Source: Larix sibirica
Lineage: Eukaryota > Streptophyta > Pinopsida > Pinales > Pinaceae
Direction: 5' to 3'
Length of the DNA: 10,566 nt
Assembly: GCA_004151065.3 (NCBI GenBank)
Contig: NWUY0303885715.1
Coordinates: 1-10,566 of the forward strand
In this document: positions 7,882 through 10,566 of the stretch, one piece after another
Layout of the letters: every line of letters starts with the position of its first letter
Numbering within the stretch: the stretch's first letter is position 1
The notes under the pieces: model-generated
The model's database searches: none
What the model was told of the DNA's origin: nothing
The model's input: only the letters and a program-made list of their open reading frames with translations
Translations under genes and position numbers: made by a program

Positions 7882-10566
7882 CTAACTTACCTCATTTTTC
7901 TTTCGAGTCAACTTATTTTCATACTCCTCTTTAGGGTACATTTCACCATTTCCATCCAATGGAGATGGAAATCCTAAATTCATCAGTTCTCTAAAAAGGA
8001 TTTTGAAGGTGTTGATTTCCTCAATTGGTGTTTTGATATTATCTTGGATTCTTCTTAAAAAAATTACTTCATAATCATCCGCCTCGCTATATTGATTATA
8101 TGAGTTATATTATCAAAATACATGTCCTCAAGCTTCTTTTTAGTTGTAATGTTAAGGTAATCAATTACCTGTTTTTATTGGTCCGGCATATTGTTAAGCT
8201 GTTTTTCCAGTGGTTTTGCCTCCTCTTGAGCTTGTTTTTCTATTTCTAACTCATCTTGGATGATTCATAGTAGTACCACTTATTTAAGAAGTGGATGGGC
8301 TATTTTATCCCATAGGGTTTGAATTACTCTTCTTATCCAAGTTTCTCCATGAACAACTATCTGTAATTTAGTAACTTGACTTTTAAGCTCATTGACTTCA
8401 ACTTATAGATTTTCAATGCCATCCTCCGTTTTGCTAACTTCAGTCTCCAATTCTAGAATTCTTCCATCCTTTTGATAGATCTCTTCTTCTAAATATTTAA
8501 CTCTTCCATCACTGTCTATGGGTTGTTGGACAGTGGTTTCTTCCTCTTCCATTAAATCAATCACATTCTGATCTTCTGCTAGCTTTTTTGGCTCCTTTTC
8601 AGCTTGCCCTACCTCTGTTGAAAGTTGAATTTCTTATTGTGTCTTAGGAGCTTGTGCTTGGGAATTCTACTCAGTGGATAGGGTTTTCTGTTGAAATTTT
8701 AAGGATGCAACCTGTATCTCAAGATCATTTATCCAATTTTCCTTTTCTTTGGCCATTTTTTTATAATTTAGCATGCTGGAATAGAGCTACTCATTTTCTT
8801 TCTAACCCTCACTCGGCTTAGGAGTTTGAACATGTTGATTCCCAAGCATATTCAATTACTTATTTGACTGTATAATCTCATTGTCTTTTTGTTGAATTAA
8901 GTTTTTAACCCGAGAGCCATCTACAAGGTCAAATCCTAAATCTAGTACCTTGTTTTCCATCTCTTTGATAGTGACATGCGGAGCTTTTATAGACACCTTC
9001 TATGCTTTTCGGATTTGTCTGAACTTTTCTAGTAAGGTCCTCAACTTCTTTTCATATTTGTAGGACTTTACCACCTCAGTACAAATCATATCACTTGCTT
9101 TATTTTAAAAGTATATATTTTCAAGCTTGTAAAACTCTTTGAAGTTAGCCTCATAGTCATTAGTTCTCCATTCAGCTAGAGTAGGAGTCCTAAGTACCAG
9201 AGAATCTAACACAAAGAACCTCAAAGTGTCATCTTGTAGGTCTGCCACTATGAGAAACTGTCTTCCTAATTTTCCCACTTGCTTCCTGGTTTCATTTACT
9301 AATTTCAGACCTCTTTCTCTTATACCTTTGTACCTAGCTTGTAAATTTGTCTTCATCTGTATAAGGCTTGCTGATGGTGAAGCTTGCAGTACTTGAGGAA
9401 CTGTGAACTCAAGAGAGGGGTAGTGACTAAATTTGATATCTCGATTTCCTTTGATTATTGATGGTTGTTTAATTATTTCATCTAATTCTCTGGAAATATC
9501 CTCGATGACATCCTTTTCTACTAATTCTAGCTCATCCCCCTCTCCCTCTGATATTGATTTCTTTGTAGGGGGACCCTGACTTGCATCATCAATTTCCATA
9601 GTTATGTTGGCCTCTTTTCATCCTCTTTTATACTCTACTTTTTGTTTTGAAACACTCTGCTCCTCTATTCCTTTTAGAATTCATTAGACTTCCTCCCAGC
9701 TCTCTTGGTTAGAAATCTTTTCCCAGTGTGGCTTAGGTACATAATTATAAGGGGAATTTCTATTAGCCACCCTCTGCTTTGAGATGACTTGGTGAGGGTC
9801 ATAGGATATTTTATTAGCTTTATCCAAGTTTAGTTGAGCTAGAAACCCTTCCATATACTGCAAGGCATTCAATACCCTTATCTGAAAGGGTCCAATTTCT
9901 TTAGGTAACAAAAATGTCCTATAATGCTTGAAGTGTACAAAGTGCATGTGTTCTAATATGAACCTCTGCCTTGCATACTCCATGGAAAAAGTTATGGGAG
10001 TAAGAAATGTTGGGAGCTTGTATGGATCCTCTTCAAATCCATACACCCTTGTCATTATGTATTCTTCATATAGAAACCAATCTCCAAACTTCATGTCATG
10101 AGAGAATTGTAAATGCTTTTTATTTTCAAGAAACAATCTAGGAGGTGTGGAATCAAAGATCGGGCTATATGTAAGGCTTATCACCTTATTGGTGAATTCT
10201 GTATAATTAGAATTGTTTGCTCTCCTCATGATCAAATCACTCCATTCATATACAAGGGTTTGATTCCTATGTTCATCTAATATATTCAAATTTAGGTGCT
10301 TGTAGTGCTCAATGTTTTGGTATAGGAACATGTAAAAGAGGAAAGAAGGGTATCTAAACCACTCTATACCTAGAAGTTATTCTAATTGTTCATGAGTTGC
10401 TTCATCTAGGAAGTTATATATGTCAAAATTTGGAGGACTGAGCCCGGGAGCAGGGGTTAAGCTGAGCAGGATTCCCAAGATGACATCATCCACTATGTTA
10501 TCGTTTTCGAGACCTATTATGGTGCATATCAGTGAAATGGAATTCTTGGAGTTGTTTGAGAAGGCT
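7882..10566 (-). pseudogene. Large decayed reading frame, unknown protein; partial at window edge
   Basis: One minus-strand frame, with codons starting at 10565, is protein-like for about 820 codons despite 15 stops (8 TAA, 4 TAG, 3 TGA), for example at 10377-10379, 9681-9686, 9618-9620, 9105-9107 and 9000-9002. A frameshift near 8080-8115 moves into a frame that ends at a stop at 7882-7884 after GFPSPLDGNGEMYPKEEYEN. The longest uninterrupted pieces are 10331-9684 (215 codons) and 9599-9105 (164 codons). The N-terminal part, to about residue 295, is aromatic-rich and looks globular (NQTLVYEWSDLIMRRANN, MKFGDWFLYEEYIM, RVYGFEEDPYKLPTFLTP). Next comes an acidic linker with PPTKKSISEGEGDELE. 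The C-terminal half is rich in Glu, Lys and Gln with heptad-like stretches (YLEEEIYQKDGRILELETEV, LEIEKQAQEEAKPLEKQLNN) suggesting coiled coils. I see no catalytic motif, signal peptide or membrane segment. I recall similar repeat-associated hypothetical proteins from gymnosperms but cannot name a family. It may be an extra ORF of an LTR retroelement, or a captured or degenerate host gene. Confidence 0.7.

Overview
The window looks like repeat-dominated intergenic DNA from a plant with a large genome. A conifer or other gymnosperm is my best guess, from remembered resemblance of the Gag fragment and the unknown protein to gymnosperm repeat proteins; I could not run a search. The DNA is AT-rich. 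I see no intact cellular gene, no tRNA or rRNA, no CRISPR array and no bacterial-style operon. Everything protein-coding that I can support lies on the minus strand and is broken by stops and frameshifts.

Left part (1 to about 4030): non-coding, repeat-rich DNA. It holds a four-unit tandem array of about 62 bp (61-308), a 16-nt motif repeated at 39 bp (329-383), a 27-nt direct repeat at 57 bp spacing (722-805), an ATT microsatellite plus T tract (1670-1702), and a G-rich unassigned stretch (about 1963-2590). A polypurine tract followed by TG at 2976-2987 may mark a plus-strand LTR, followed by a diverged tandem duplication of about 240-268 bp (3073-3560) and short repeats up to 4023.

Middle part (about 4035-7782, minus strand): the 5' portion of a decayed Ty3/gypsy-type LTR retrotransposon. 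Reading in its own direction it has a putative LTR of about 2.1 kb (7782 to 5704, bounded by TGTTA...TAACA), a primer-binding site matching the 3' end of plant tRNA-Asp with CpG-type decay (5696-5679), and a gag pseudogene (5613 to about 4035). No pol or second LTR is visible.

Right part (7882-10566, minus strand): a decayed reading frame of about 890 codons that runs off the window. It can be followed in a single frame through 15 stops for about 820 codons, then continues after one frameshift to a last stop at 7882. It has an aromatic-rich globular N-terminal portion and a charged, coiled-coil-like C-terminal portion. I do not recognise a named family. Because it ends only about 100 bp before the LTR edge, it may be a third open reading frame of the same retroelement family (the position of env-like or extra ORFs in Tat/Athila elements). 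The window would then show internal sequence on both sides of one LTR, as in a tandem or recombinant element.
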